The notes beneath the pieces were generated by a model that saw nothing but the letters and a program-made list of their open reading frames with translations, was not told where the DNA came from and ran no database searches. A stretch of 64,000 nt of DNA from Caryophanon tenue. GTDB taxonomy: Bacteria; Bacillota; Bacilli; Bacillales_A; Planococcaceae. The translations under genes were made by a program, and so were the position numbers. Position 1 is the first letter of the stretch. Every line of letters starts with the position of its first letter. Below, piece after piece: positions 21,250-30,360 of the stretch. The stretch lies in the NCBI RefSeq assembly GCF_001700315.1, contig NZ_MASJ01000012.1, forward strand, positions 44,904 through 108,903, written 5' to 3'.

Positions 21250-23634
21250 TTAGTTACGTAATGGTTTTCCCTTCACAAGCATATGCTGCATACGTTGTTG
21301 TGACAGTGGATGCGCAATTAATTGTAAAAATGCCTCGCGCTCTAAGTTAAATAAATAATCTTCATCCACTTCTGTGCCGTATGGTAACATGCCTCCTGCT
21401 AGTACAAATGCTAATTTTTTCGCAATGAAGAAATCATGCTCTGAAATAAAGCCTGAGTCCAACAAACCTTGTGCGCCAATTAATAATGTCCCGTAGCCCG
21501 TAGCTCCTATGACTGGGATTTGCTTACGAATCGGTGCTGTATAGCCTGCTTCTGCAAGAGCGATAACTGCTTGCTTCGCATCATAAATTAAATGGTCTGG
21601 ATTTACTGAAATGCCATCTGCAAAGTTTAATAAGTTTAACTCACGTGCTTCTGCAGCAGAAGTTGATGTTTTTGCCATCGCTACCGTTTCAAATACTTTG
21701 TTCGCAATTTCTTGAATATCAATGCGTACACCTTGTGGTACACCACGCAGCATTTTTTCATACAGTGCGATTGTGCCACCACCACCTGGAATCAAACCGA
21801 CACCTACTTCTACTAAGCCCATATATGTTTCATGTGCTGCCTGAATATGTGCCGCTGGTAAGCATACTTCTGTACCGCCGCCTAATGTCATATTAAACGG
21901 AGCGGCAACAACTGGCTTTGTACTATATTTAATACGTCGCATCGCTTTTTGGAATGCACGAATGACATAATCAAGTTCAAAAATATTGTCATCCTGTGCT
22001 TCCATTAACATCATGCCCAGATTTGCACCGACACAGAAGTTTTTCCCTTGGTTGCCGATAACAAGCCCTTTATAATCATGTTGCTCAACAAAATCAATCG
22101 ACTCATTAATCATCGCGATAATGTCTAAACCAATGGCGTTACTTTTCGTATGGAATTCTAATAATGCCACACCATCACCGATATCAAGTAAGCTTGCGCC
22201 ACTATTGCCCTTTAGCACACCTTGTTGTTTTTTCAGTGTCTTTAAATGAATCGCTTTATCATTTGTTGGCACAGCAACGTACTGTTCACCATTGAAGTAA
22301 GAAAGCTTACCGTCTACTTCGCTATAAAATGATGTATAGCCTTTATCGAGTAGTTTTTGTGCAAATGCTGGAATCGCAACCCCTTCTGCTTGAAGTTTTG
22401 CGACAGACTTTTCAACCCCAATAGCATCCCATAATTCAAACGGCCCCTGACTCCAGCCGAAGCCCCATTTCATCGCATTATCAATCGCGACAATATCATC
22501 TGCTATTTCACCATGTAATTGAGCCGCATAGACAAATGTTTTTGATAAAACATCCCATAATAGCTTGCCAGAACGGTCATCTGCATACACAAGCGTTTGT
22601 AGTTTTTGTGCACCCTTTAACTGCTTTGCCATTTCAATAGAAGTTTCTTTTAACTTCTTCTTTGGCACATAGCTAAATGTTTCGACATCTAACTCTAAAA
22701 TTTCCTTGCCTTCTTTTTTAAAGAAGCCTGCACCCGATTTCGCACCAAGCATATTGTTTTCCACCATTTTTAGTAATAGTGGTGAATCCGCAAACACCGC
22801 TTGTTCTTCGCCTGTTGTATTGTCATATACATTACGCGCAACATGAACGAATGTATCTAAACCAACTACATCTAATGTGCGGAATGTTGCGGAACTTGGA
22901 CGACCGATTAATGGGCCTGTCACCGAATCGACTTCGCCAACAGAATAGCCGTTTTGCTCAATTTGTTGGAGCGTCACAAGTAAACCGTACGTGCCGATAC
23001 GATTAGCAATAAAGTTTGGTGTGTCTTTTGCGACAACGACACCTTTACCTAATACATCTTCACCAAATGTTTGCATAAACGCTAAAACATCTGGTGCTGT
23101 TTTGTTAGTCGGAATCACTTCTAATAATTTTAAATAGCGTGGCGGGTTAAAGAAATGTGTCCCTAAGAAGTGTTTTTGGAAATCTTCAGAACGTCCCTCA
23201 ATCATTGCATGAACGGAAATACCTGATGTATTTGATGTAATGATTGTCCCCGGCTTACGCACCGTTTCAATTTTTTCAAATAACGCTTGCTTTACTGATA
23301 AGTTTTCGACAACGACTTCGATAATCCAATCTACATCACTTAAAAGCTGTAGATCGTCTTCTAGATTACCGACACGAATGCGCGCTAAACTTTCTTTTGA
23401 TGCAAGTGGTGCTGGCTTATGTTTTTTCAGTTTCTCAACAGCTGTTTGTGCAAAACGATTACGCACAGCCGGATGTTCTAACGTATACCCCTTTGCTTCT
23501 TCTTGCGGTAAAACATCTTTCGGTACGATATCTAATAAAACTGTCGGAATGCCGATGTTTGCTAAATGTGCGGCAATCCCTGAACCCATTACTCCTGAAC
23601 CTAAAACAGCTGCTTTTTGAATACGGTACGTCAC
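21250..23634 (-). CDS. fadN: 3-hydroxyacyl-CoA dehydrogenase/enoyl-CoA hydratase FadN
   Basis: 794 residues starting at GTG 23632-23634 behind AAGGGGGA. N-terminal NAD-binding 3-hydroxyacyl-CoA dehydrogenase (GSGVMGSGIAAHLA; HFFNPPRYLKLLEVIPT) and a C-terminal crotonase-like hydratase (GNQGKNFCVGANLGMML; GLVEVGVGLIPGGGGT). This domain order is the Bacillus YusL/FadN type, opposite to E. coli FadB. It carries out hydration and dehydrogenation in fatty acid breakdown. A FadR-type operator lies just upstream. Confidence 0.95.
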   Translation of the reverse strand: MTYRIQKAAVLGSGVMGSGIAAHLANIGIPTVLLDIVPKDVLPQEEAKGYTLEHPAVRNRFAQTAVEKLKKHKPAPLASKESLARIRVGNLEDDLQLLSDVDWIIEVVVENLSVKQALFEKIETVRKPGTIITSNTSGISVHAMIEGRSEDFQKHFLGTHFFNPPRYLKLLEVIPTNKTAPDVLAFMQTFGEDVLGKGVVVAKDTPNFIANRIGTYGLLVTLQQIEQNGYSVGEVDSVTGPLIGRPSSATFRTLDVVGLDTFVHVARNVYDNTTGEEQAVFADSPLLLKMVENNMLGAKSGAGFFKKEGKEILELDVETFSYVPKKKLKETSIEMAKQLKGAQKLQTLVYADDRSGKLLWDVLSKTFVYAAQLHGEIADDIVAIDNAMKWGFGWSQGPFELWDAIGVEKSVAKLQAEGVAIPAFAQKLLDKGYTSFYSEVDGKLSYFNGEQYVAVPTNDKAIHLKTLKKQQGVLKGNSGASLLDIGDGVALLEFHTKSNAIGLDIIAMINESIDFVEQHDYKGLVIGNQGKNFCVGANLGMMLMEAQDDNIFELDYVIRAFQKAMRRIKYSTKPVVAAPFNMTLGGGTEVCLPAAHIQAAHETYMGLVEVGVGLIPGGGGTIALYEKMLRGVPQGVRIDIQEIANKVFETVAMAKTSTSAAEARELNLLNFADGISVNPDHLIYDAKQAVIALAEAGYTAPIRKQIPVIGATGYGTLLIGAQGLLDSGFISEHDFFIAKKLAFVLAGGMLPYGTEVDEDYLFNLEREAFLQLIAHPLSQQRMQHMLVKGKPLRN

Positions 23635-23658
23635 GTGTATTTCCCCCTTTTACACTTG

Positions 23659-23678
23659 TGAATGAATAGCCATTCATT
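23659..23678. promoter_or_regulatory. FadR-type operator upstream of fadN
   Basis: AATGAAT-AGCC-ATTCATT (23661-23678) is a perfect 7-bp inverted repeat. It matches the Bacillus FadR (YsiA) box TGAATGAATA-TCATTCA closely and lies about 25 bases before the fadN start. Repression relieved by long-chain acyl-CoA is inferred from B. subtilis. Confidence 0.8.
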
Positions 23679-23870
23679 TTTGTTGCAAAAAAATATTAAA
23701 AGCGTTTTTCTGTTTTTAGTGTAGAATATTTTCTCTAATAACGCAACATTTTTCTTTCCTCAAATAACTTTTTCTTGTAAACTATGCATTCTATTTTGTC
23801 GTGTGAGCATTTTACTATCGTCGTTCTTCAAAATTGTGTACACTAAATTTTGAAAAGGATGGTGTTTTAA

Positions 23871-24188
23871 ATGGAACGCATTAGCACAGTAGAAAAATTC
23901 AACGAACTTACAAGCACAGAACAACCTGTTATTATTAAATTCACAGCTGGATGGTGCCCTGACTGCACACGCATGAACATGTTTATCGATCCAATTATTG
24001 AAGAATATAACGAGTACAACTGGTATGAAGTTGACCGTGATGAGTTAATGGACATTGCTGAAGAGCAAGAAGTTCGCGGCATTCCAAGCTTATTAATCTT
24101 CAAAAATGGCGAGAAGCTTGCACACTTACATAGTGCAAACGCGAAATCTCCTGAACAAGTAACAGATTTCTTAGACGCACAAAAATAA
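23871..24188 (+). CDS. Thioredoxin-family protein, YtpP-like
   Basis: 105 residues, thioredoxin fold with active site WCPDC (C29, C32) and cis-proline in VRGIPSLLIFKNGE. Resembles Bacillus YtpP. Cytosolic, likely thiol-disulfide exchange. It has its own upstream region and a strong terminator, so it is probably transcribed alone. Confidence 0.85.
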   Translation: MERISTVEKFNELTSTEQPVIIKFTAGWCPDCTRMNMFIDPIIEEYNEYNWYEVDRDELMDIAEEQEVRGIPSLLIFKNGEKLAHLHSANAKSPEQVTDFLDAQK

Positions 24189-24197
24189 GCAATATTA

Positions 24198-24230
24198 AAT
24201 ATAGACATCGTCCACGACGATGTCTATATT
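24198..24230 (+). terminator. Terminator after the thioredoxin-family gene
   Basis: Perfect 15-bp stem AATATAGACATCGTC / GACGATGTCTATATT with a 3-base loop, followed by TTTTTG. Confidence 0.92.
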
Positions 24231-24267
24231 TTTGTTATGACAGAAACGTAGAAAGGATGTATACAAT

Positions 24268-24813
24268 ATGCGCACATTATTATCGGTCGATGGCTACTCG
24301 CAATATGATCGGCATGTGAATCCAAAATTTCAGCCATCTGCGTGTGGCCCAACTACCGCTTACGTTATCACAAACTATTTATTTGGGAAGGATGCTGTTA
24401 ATAAATCCGTGGATGATTTTTATCGCATGCTCGGTGGCACAAAAATCGGTTTATTTACATGGCGCTTCGTCCGTCATATGCGCCGTTATTTGGGGCCAGA
24501 TTGGACAGTTTCTACTTGCTCGCTAGACGAAGCACTTGCAGAAATTGAAGCTGGACGACCAGTTGCGTTAAAATTCGATAAATATTTTTCATGCCAATTT
24601 AAAAAGAAGCCTTTATACGCATATCATTGGGTGCCACTTATTGGTTTTGACAAAACAAATGAATTAAAACTGTTTATACATGACAATGGCGGACGCAACC
24701 GTCAAAGTCGCGTCCGCTCATTTTATTATGCTGATAATGCAAGTGTTTTAACATTTGTCCGCATTACGCCAAATGCTACAGCACCCCTAATGAACGAGCA
24801 TGCTTCGCAATAA
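24268..24813 (+). CDS. C39-like papain-fold protein
   Basis: 181 residues with no signal peptide. PSACGPTTAYVIT holds a likely catalytic cysteine (C26), YAYHWVPLIGFD a histidine (H120) and FIHDNGG an Asp/Asn, the layout of C39-like peptidases. It lacks an ABC transporter, so it is not a bacteriocin exporter peptidase. Substrate unknown; it could also be a non-peptidase member. Its 3' end overlaps the convergent exonuclease gene by 38 bases. Confidence 0.68.
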   Translation: MRTLLSVDGYSQYDRHVNPKFQPSACGPTTAYVITNYLFGKDAVNKSVDDFYRMLGGTKIGLFTWRFVRHMRRYLGPDWTVSTCSLDEALAEIEAGRPVALKFDKYFSCQFKKKPLYAYHWVPLIGFDKTNELKLFIHDNGGRNRQSRVRSFYYADNASVLTFVRITPNATAPLMNEHASQ

Positions 24814-25657
24814 GACGATATCCTTTTTGTTCGAGCATTTGTGCATGCTCTGTCGTATAAAGCTTACGACGTAAATCTTCTAGTTGGAGCGCAATGTCCA
24901 TTTCACAGTGAATCGTCGCTAAACGATGTGACATATGAAGCATGTCAGTATCCGCTAAAATTTTCGTGCGCTGTGCTGGTTTTAAGGCATCAATATTAGC
25001 GAGTACACCTTCAATTGAGCCATATGTTTGAATAAGTTGCAGCGCCGTTTTCGGACCAATGCCTTTAATGCCTGGATACCCGTCACTCGCATCGCCCATA
25101 AACGCTTTCACCTCAGCAAATTGCGGTGGTGTAATGCCATACTCCTCAACAAAAAGCTGCTCCGTATACATATTGTATTCCGTGTAGCCTTTTTTTGTGA
25201 GTGCAATCGTCGTCATTGGATTAAGCAACTGTAATAAATCTCGGTCGCCACTAATGACTGTTATCTTCGCCTCATCTTTCCACTTCGCCACCATTGAGCC
25301 AATCGCATCATCTGCTTCCATTCCGACAACACCAAAGTTTGTCCAACCTAATAACGTTGAAACTTCCTTTGCCATATCAAATTGTGGCAGCATTTCTTCA
25401 GGTGGTGCTGGTCGGTTTGCCTTATAACCATCGAATAATTCATTGCGGAATGTGTGCGCCCCCATATCCCAGCAAATTGCTAAATGCGTCGGTTGAAATA
25501 AAGTTTCAGCTGTCATTACATGACGTGCAAACCCTTGTACGCCATTTGATGGTGTGCCGTCCTCTAAACGAATGAATTGATTCATCGCTGCTGATGCGAA
25601 AAATGAACGGAATAATAATGCCATACCGTCCACAATTAATAAATGTTTTTGTTCCAT
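24776..25657 (-). CDS. 5'-3' exonuclease, YpcP-like
   Basis: 293 residues from ATG 25655-25657 (GGAG upstream); the frame runs further up into the osmC gene but without support. PIN-like FEN domain: LLIVDGMALLFRSFFA, GMEADDAIGS, ISGDRDLLQLL, then the helix-hairpin-helix KAFMGDASDGYPGIKGIGPKTA. Metal-binding acidic residues are in place. It matches the stand-alone homologue of the PolI 5' nuclease domain, which removes RNA primers and flaps. 16 bases after the OsmC gene. Confidence 0.9.
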   Translation of the reverse strand: MEQKHLLIVDGMALLFRSFFASAAMNQFIRLEDGTPSNGVQGFARHVMTAETLFQPTHLAICWDMGAHTFRNELFDGYKANRPAPPEEMLPQFDMAKEVSTLLGWTNFGVVGMEADDAIGSMVAKWKDEAKITVISGDRDLLQLLNPMTTIALTKKGYTEYNMYTEQLFVEEYGITPPQFAEVKAFMGDASDGYPGIKGIGPKTALQLIQTYGSIEGVLANIDALKPAQRTKILADTDMLHMSHRLATIHCEMDIALQLEDLRRKLYTTEHAQMLEQKGYRLIAKHARSLGVL

Positions 25658-25673
25658 CTCTGTTCTCCTACTT

Positions 25674-26123
25674 TCATTCGTTCGCTGCAATAATTGTCGG
25701 CTGTACCGATAACGCCACATTGCCACGTAACGCTTTACTAATCATACACGTTTGTTCTGCTTTATGTGCTAAACGGTCAACCTTTTTAAATAAAGCTTCA
25801 TCTAATGGTTGTGTCACCGTAATCGTCGGTTGATGGGCAATACTTTTATATGTAAAGACCCCATTTGTCACATCCACTTGTGCATCTGACGCAAGGCTAA
25901 TAGTTGCGTCTACATTTGAACGCTCTAACATTGCGGCAAGCGTAATTAAATAACATGTCGCAGCTGCCCCTAACAACATTTCATCAGGGTTCGTCCCAAT
26001 GCCTGGACCATCCATTTCTGGTGGAATCGATACTTGCGTCACTAAATTGCCTGCGCTTATTGTGCCGACGTCATTACGTCCACCTGTCCATACTGCTTGT
26101 AAATGAAAATCATGAATCGCCAT
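25674..26123 (-). CDS. OsmC-family peroxiredoxin
   Basis: 149 residues; OsmC/Ohr fold with two reactive cysteines, one in GAAATCYLITLAAML and one in AEQTCMISKAL, as expected for organic hydroperoxide reductases. Starts behind GGAGG. Its peroxide substrate is not known. Followed closely by the exonuclease gene, so the two may share a transcript. Confidence 0.84.
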   Translation of the reverse strand: MAIHDFHLQAVWTGGRNDVGTISAGNLVTQVSIPPEMDGPGIGTNPDEMLLGAAATCYLITLAAMLERSNVDATISLASDAQVDVTNGVFTYKSIAHQPTITVTQPLDEALFKKVDRLAHKAEQTCMISKALRGNVALSVQPTIIAANE

Positions 26124-26179
26124 TTTCTACCTCCACGTTTATACTTAATATTATCTTCTGTTTGAAAGGGTGTTATTGC

Positions 26180-27163
26180 ATGAAAAAATGGTTACTTGCG
26201 AGCGGTGCTATCATTGCGGCAGCGAGCTATTGTTATTTTTCGCCAAAGCCTGCCGCTGCACTAATAAAAAAAGCATTTGAAAAAGGACTTGCTACGCCTC
26301 CACCCGCATTTTCGGATTGGCAACAACGTGTAACGGTGCAACGCGATTTATCCTATCCATCCCGTTATCTACAACATACATTTGATATATTTTCACCAAA
26401 TTCGTCTGCTCGTACGCCCGTTATTTTATGGGTTCATGGCGGCGCTTACGTTGGTGGTGATAAACGAGATATCGACATATATGCGACGTCCCTTGCCGCA
26501 CATGGTTATCACGTAGTATCGATGAACTATGCGTTAGCACCTACAGCACAATACCCTGCACCACTTCATCAAGTGGCAGAACTGTACACCTATTTGCAAC
26601 AGCATTATGCGCACTTACTCGACAATATCATTATCGCAGGCGATTCTGCTGGAGCTCAAATTGCAGCGCAGTTTATCATTACACAACTTGATACATCCTA
26701 TGCTGAAAGAATCGGCATTCCCCAAGTGATACAGCCTACACAATTACGAGGCGCTATACTGTGCTGCGGTCCTTATGATTTACAACAACTTGATACATTA
26801 AGTGACCATCCATTACTTGCTGAATTACTGCAACGAGCAGGTTGGGCATATATGGGCAAACGCCAATGGAAGCAACTACCTCGCACAAAATTGGCTTCTG
26901 TTATTGATTATATCCCATCTACGTTCCCAGCAACATTTTTAACTGATGGAAATGCGCATACATTTACAAGCCATGCCCTTGCGCTTGAAAAGAAGTTCCA
27001 AACATTGCAAATACCGCATACAACGGTACTTTATGACGAACAAGAGGCACAGCTATTCCATGAATATCAATTTATGATGGACACTCCTCATGCGATGCAA
27101 ACATTTCAGGCACTTTTATCATTTTTAGCGACAATTGACAAGCCCTCTTCACATTCGTTATAG
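26180..27163 (+). CDS. Alpha/beta hydrolase, HSL-type esterase
   Basis: 327 residues from ATG 26180-26182 behind GAAAGGGTG; the frame is open upstream only as antisense of the OsmC gene. N-terminal hydrophobic segment (residues 4-19), probably a membrane anchor or signal. HGGAYVGG forms the oxyanion hole, GDSAGAQIA the nucleophile elbow, and a C-terminal histidine (LFHEYQF) completes the triad, as in the hormone-sensitive lipase group. Acts on an unknown ester, probably at the outer membrane face. Confidence 0.82.
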   Translation: MKKWLLASGAIIAAASYCYFSPKPAAALIKKAFEKGLATPPPAFSDWQQRVTVQRDLSYPSRYLQHTFDIFSPNSSARTPVILWVHGGAYVGGDKRDIDIYATSLAAHGYHVVSMNYALAPTAQYPAPLHQVAELYTYLQQHYAHLLDNIIIAGDSAGAQIAAQFIITQLDTSYAERIGIPQVIQPTQLRGAILCCGPYDLQQLDTLSDHPLLAELLQRAGWAYMGKRQWKQLPRTKLASVIDYIPSTFPATFLTDGNAHTFTSHALALEKKFQTLQIPHTTVLYDEQEAQLFHEYQFMMDTPHAMQTFQALLSFLATIDKPSSHSL

Positions 27164-27197
27164 TAAGACGCATGAATGATTAAAGGAGCACGACACG

Positions 27198-27455
27198 ATG
27201 ACATTAACAAAACAACAAGTAATGCAAGCGTTAAATAAAGGAAAATATATTCGTTGGACAACAACAACAGGCAGCATCATCGTACGTAAAAAAAATAAAA
27301 CAGATTATGATTTTTATGTATTCGAAGAGGGGCAGGAAGAAGCGGCTCACTATTTAGGCTTTATCCATAATGTAATGCTAACGATGAATGATAAAAACTC
27401 AAATAAAGACTTTGAAATCGTTGACCCATCTGATGTAGAAATTGAATTTAACTAA
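27198..27455 (+). CDS. Small conserved hypothetical protein
   Basis: 85 residues behind AAAGGAG, own terminator. No family recognised. It is polar, starts with a helical stretch and then has beta-type segments (YIRWTTTTGSIIVRKKNK), and an acidic C-terminal end. Probably a soluble cytosolic protein. It may be co-transcribed with the esterase 35 bases upstream. Confidence 0.68.
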   Translation: MTLTKQQVMQALNKGKYIRWTTTTGSIIVRKKNKTDYDFYVFEEGQEEAAHYLGFIHNVMLTMNDKNSNKDFEIVDPSDVEIEFN

Positions 27456-27462
27456 CATAAAT

Positions 27463-27494
27463 AATCCGCCCAAGAAACGATTCTGGGGCGGATT
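27463..27494. terminator. Bidirectional terminator
   Basis: AATCCGCCC / GGGCGGATT stem followed by GTTTTCTATTTT; it lies between the convergent small gene and the methyltransferase gene and fits both. Confidence 0.82.
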
Positions 27495-27504
27495 GTTTTC
27501 TATT

Positions 27505-28446
27505 TTATTCACATACATACAATAAACGTGAAAAGCTACTATTGCCCTTTGTCACACGCGCTTCATCCAGTACTGTAAAGCCCGCTGTATCAAACATGTC
27601 ATGCATCGATTCAATCGCTACAAACGCGACACGGTCTGCAATACGACGCGCTTCGACAACAATAGCTAACTGTTCTTCATGTGATGCGCTTGTAAATAAA
27701 TCATACGGCATATCGATAATTGCTACATCATAATGCTCTGTGACATCTTCAATTGGTCCTAGCTCTACCGTACCTTCATAGCCAAAATGCGCAATGTTTT
27801 TACGTGAGCCTTGTGCAACAAACCAGTTCATATCGCGTCCTAAAATCGGAATATCCATTGATAATGCCTCGACAAGAACCGTACCAATCCCACAACATGG
27901 GTCAATCACGCGTAATCCCTGTGGCTGGGGCGCTGCAATATTTACTAAAGCACGTGCCATACGTGTATTAAGCGCTGTTGAATACGAATGTGGTTTCACT
28001 TGATGCGCTAGCCAAATTGCATCTGCTTTTTCTACTCGCCCAAAACGCCATAAGCCCTCAACAAAAACAATGCCAAATGTACACTGTGGATGTTTTAAGT
28101 CAGGCTCGCCCGCGATAACGTTCCCTAAAGTACGCTCAGCTTCTTGACGCTGCGTAAAAGCATGCTTCGGTTCTTCCCCAAGCGCAACATTATTTAATGA
28201 CAACACGCGGAATGTCGCTTCGTCATACACCATCTGCTCAGCAAATGTTACAATCTCTGCTAATGTTTCTGCCTCACACAGAATCGATAGTTTTATTTTC
28301 ACAAACGGACTACGATTCACATCGACATTCGTTGTCGTTAACACATAATTTTGTCCGTTTGCATCATTTAATAAATGACGCTGTTCAAGATGAGCTAGCT
28401 CTATCTCATCTTTTGCCCAGCTATACATATAGAAAAAATTCATCAT
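27505..28446 (-). CDS. TRM11/THUMP-type RNA methyltransferase-like protein
   Basis: 313 residues. The C-terminal half is a class I SAM-dependent methyltransferase: LRVIDPCCGIGTVLVEAL is motif I, and IDMPYDLFT stands for the (D/N)PPY-type motif IV of N2-guanine methyltransferases. The N-terminal half is typical of TRM11-like RNA methylases. RNA target not known. Its start overlaps the stop of the upstream gene (ATGATGA), so the two are coupled. Confidence 0.78.
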   Translation of the reverse strand: MMNFFYMYSWAKDEIELAHLEQRHLLNDANGQNYVLTTTNVDVNRSPFVKIKLSILCEAETLAEIVTFAEQMVYDEATFRVLSLNNVALGEEPKHAFTQRQEAERTLGNVIAGEPDLKHPQCTFGIVFVEGLWRFGRVEKADAIWLAHQVKPHSYSTALNTRMARALVNIAAPQPQGLRVIDPCCGIGTVLVEALSMDIPILGRDMNWFVAQGSRKNIAHFGYEGTVELGPIEDVTEHYDVAIIDMPYDLFTSASHEEQLAIVVEARRIADRVAFVAIESMHDMFDTAGFTVLDEARVTKGNSSFSRLLYVCE

Positions 28447-28883
28447 TTCGCTTCGATTGCCTGTACCATTTCCGCTACAAACGCCACTAACTTTTCAAGC
28501 GTTTGTTCAATCGTTTGCGCTTCGTCATAGTTTTTCATTGCATTTAAGCTAATATTAATTTCCCAAATTCCTTCATTCCCTGAGAACATTGCACCTGACA
28601 CTAAGCCTTTTTCTAAGTTATCCTTTAAAAATTGCTTTAAGTTGGCACTTACTTTCTTTTGGTAACGTAAGCCAAATAACGCCATTGGTACTTCAAATGC
28701 CTCGTCAAATTCTAAAACGACCGCATCCATTTTTAACGCTTCAAATTGTGGCGACTCCACATAAATATATTCTTGCTGATGTTCTGCAACATAGCTTAAC
28801 TTTTCTTGTAAAAAGCTTGGCTCTGCTACTGCGATTAATTCTTCTGTTTCTTTATTTAAACGTTCTACTACCGTAAATTGCAT
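28443..28883 (-). CDS. Conserved hypothetical protein
   Basis: 146 residues from ATG 28881-28883 behind AAGGAG. No recognised domain; soluble, acidic, mixed alpha/beta with a helical C terminus. It overlaps the methyltransferase-like gene by four bases, pointing to a shared operon and possibly a linked role. Confidence 0.72.
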   Translation of the reverse strand: MQFTVVERLNKETEELIAVAEPSFLQEKLSYVAEHQQEYIYVESPQFEALKMDAVVLEFDEAFEVPMALFGLRYQKKVSANLKQFLKDNLEKGLVSGAMFSGNEGIWEINISLNAMKNYDEAQTIEQTLEKLVAFVAEMVQAIEAK

Positions 28884-28959
28884 CGTAACTATCTCCTTTT
28901 TTCTCAATCATTTGTTAGTATACCATAATAAGACGGCTAGATTAAAAGTACGCTCGCAC

Positions 28960-29553
28960 TCAATCTAACCGCTGTAATGTATCATATAAAATTTGCTGTA
29001 ACGCTGTTGTATTCGCAATCGATTGAATCATCGACTGCATATACGTATTTTGTACAAGCCGCATATAATGCCATTCATAACCTTTCGTCCGAGCATACGC
29101 ATGTAAAAGAATACGAATCGTCCGCCCATTGCCCTCACGAAACGGATGTAACATATTAAGCTCAGCTTTAAAATATGCCAGACGTTCTGCTGCAACCTCT
29201 TTTGTTGGCCACGCTGTCTCTTGCTGAAGCTCGGCAAATAACTGCTCGGCCATATTATCTAAAAACTGATATTGGCAAAAACGCGTATGTCCTTTCGATA
29301 ATTGGACATCTCGATACTGCCCTGCAAACGTGAAAATATCTTGAAATAAATGATAATGCAACGCTTGAAACGCTTCCTTTGAAAAGGAATCAATTATATA
29401 GTCACCTGTTTCAATTTGTAAAGCACGTACCATAAATGCATATTGTTCAGCTCGCTCAAGCTGCTCTAAAGAGTCAATTCCAAGTTTATTGTGTGTTAAT
29501 AAATAATCGTCATCTTGCCCAAAATTATACTTTTCGCCCACTAACAGCCTCAC
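28960..29553 (-). CDS. Fic-domain AMP-transferase
   Basis: About 197 residues if GTG 29551-29553 is used; GTG 29539-29541 is an alternative. The Fic motif HPFREGNGR is intact with catalytic H136. Family enzymes transfer AMP (or another group) from a nucleotide to a target protein hydroxyl. The N-terminal region (YLLTHNKLGIDSLEQLERAE) is typical of stand-alone bacterial Fic proteins. It overlaps the small upstream gene by about 15-30 bases, the arrangement seen for Fic toxin and antitoxin pairs. Target unknown. Confidence 0.88.
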   Translation of the reverse strand: MRLLVGEKYNFGQDDDYLLTHNKLGIDSLEQLERAEQYAFMVRALQIETGDYIIDSFSKEAFQALHYHLFQDIFTFAGQYRDVQLSKGHTRFCQYQFLDNMAEQLFAELQQETAWPTKEVAAERLAYFKAELNMLHPFREGNGRTIRILLHAYARTKGYEWHYMRLVQNTYMQSMIQSIANTTALQQILYDTLQRLD

Positions 29554-29698
29554 GAATCATCGTTGGTGTTAATTGCTTCTTGGAATTAATGACGTCTAAA
29601 GCTTGCAGTGCGAGCGATTTTTCCACTTGAAAATTTTCAAGTGATAAATTTTTAGAAACTCTTTGAAAAGCTGGTGAATCTAATGTTAATTTCGTCAC
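29525..29698 (-). CDS. Small partner of the Fic protein, putative antitoxin
   Basis: 57 residues from GTG 29696-29698, with GGGGAGGG upstream. No family was firmly recognised. Its position directly before and overlapping fic is that of class I Fic antitoxins, which carry an (S/T)xxxE(G/N) inhibitory helix. A near match TMIREA (T46, E50, then A) is present, so the motif is degenerate. Antitoxin role is an inference from position. Confidence 0.62.
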   Translation of the reverse strand: MTKLTLDSPAFQRVSKNLSLENFQVEKSLALQALDVINSKKQLTPTMIREAVSGRKV

Positions 29699-29777
29699 AA
29701 ACGTCCCTCCCCATCTTCCTTTATTATACCGCAAATTCAGAGCTGAACCTAGTGACGATGCTTCCGTTCATATAGAA

Positions 29778-29817
29778 AAAGGATAGATCACCGAATTGCT
29801 TCTTGGACCTATCCTTT
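29778..29817 (-). terminator. Terminator after the OsmC-like gene
   Basis: AAAGGATAG / CTATCCTTT with inner partial pairing; on the minus strand followed by TTTTTCTATA. It lies 8 bases past the stop at 29825. Confidence 0.75.
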
Positions 29818-29824
29818 GCGTTTA

Positions 29825-30214
29825 TTATGCTTGTTTTGCCTCAATTGTTTCTGTCACAATAATCGAATCTTTTACAGACTCTACCATTGAACAGTTTTTA
29901 ATCGCTGTTTCTAACGACTTTTCTAACACTGCTTGCTTTAAATTATCACCCGTCACGACAAAGTGAATATCAATCTTTGTAATTTTATCTACTTGCTCCG
30001 CATCACGCTCAACATTTGCTGTAAATGTAATGTCCGTAAATGGAATGCGTTTTTTCTCTAAAATTTTCTTTAATACGCCACCACTACATACTGCAACTGA
30101 TGATACAAGGAGTTGATATGGGCGAAAGCCAATCTCTGCGTTACCTGATACGGTTAATTCACCAAACTCAAAATTTGTTGAAAATGCACCTGTATTTGTT
30201 AATGTAAATTCCAT
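29825..30214 (-). CDS. OsmC-family protein, YhfA-like
   Basis: 129 residues of the OsmC/Ohr superfamily with one cysteine in SVAVCSGGVLKKIL and another in IKNCSMVESV, the pair of positions used by redox-active members. It is shorter than the 149-residue OsmC protein at 25674 and belongs to a different subgroup. Monocistronic with its own terminator. Substrate unknown. Confidence 0.82.
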   Translation of the reverse strand: MEFTLTNTGAFSTNFEFGELTVSGNAEIGFRPYQLLVSSVAVCSGGVLKKILEKKRIPFTDITFTANVERDAEQVDKITKIDIHFVVTGDNLKQAVLEKSLETAIKNCSMVESVKDSIIVTETIEAKQA

Positions 30215-30303
30215 AGCATATGCCTCACTTTATGTATTTTTTTAATCCTACCATATATGTAGGAAAAGTTCGACCACATTGCTTCCAAACAGCAGAACAC
30301 AAG

Positions 30304-30345
30304 AAAAGAGGTAGGAGAAATTTCGTCATTTCTCCTACCTCTTTT
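30304..30345 (-). terminator. Terminator after sstT
   Basis: Perfect 18-bp stem (AAAAGAGGTAGGAGAAAT and its complement) with loop TTCGTC, 16 bases after the sstT stop. The A/T arm ends give a T tract on both strands. Confidence 0.92.
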
Positions 30346-30360
30346 TAATGTGCGTCGTGT

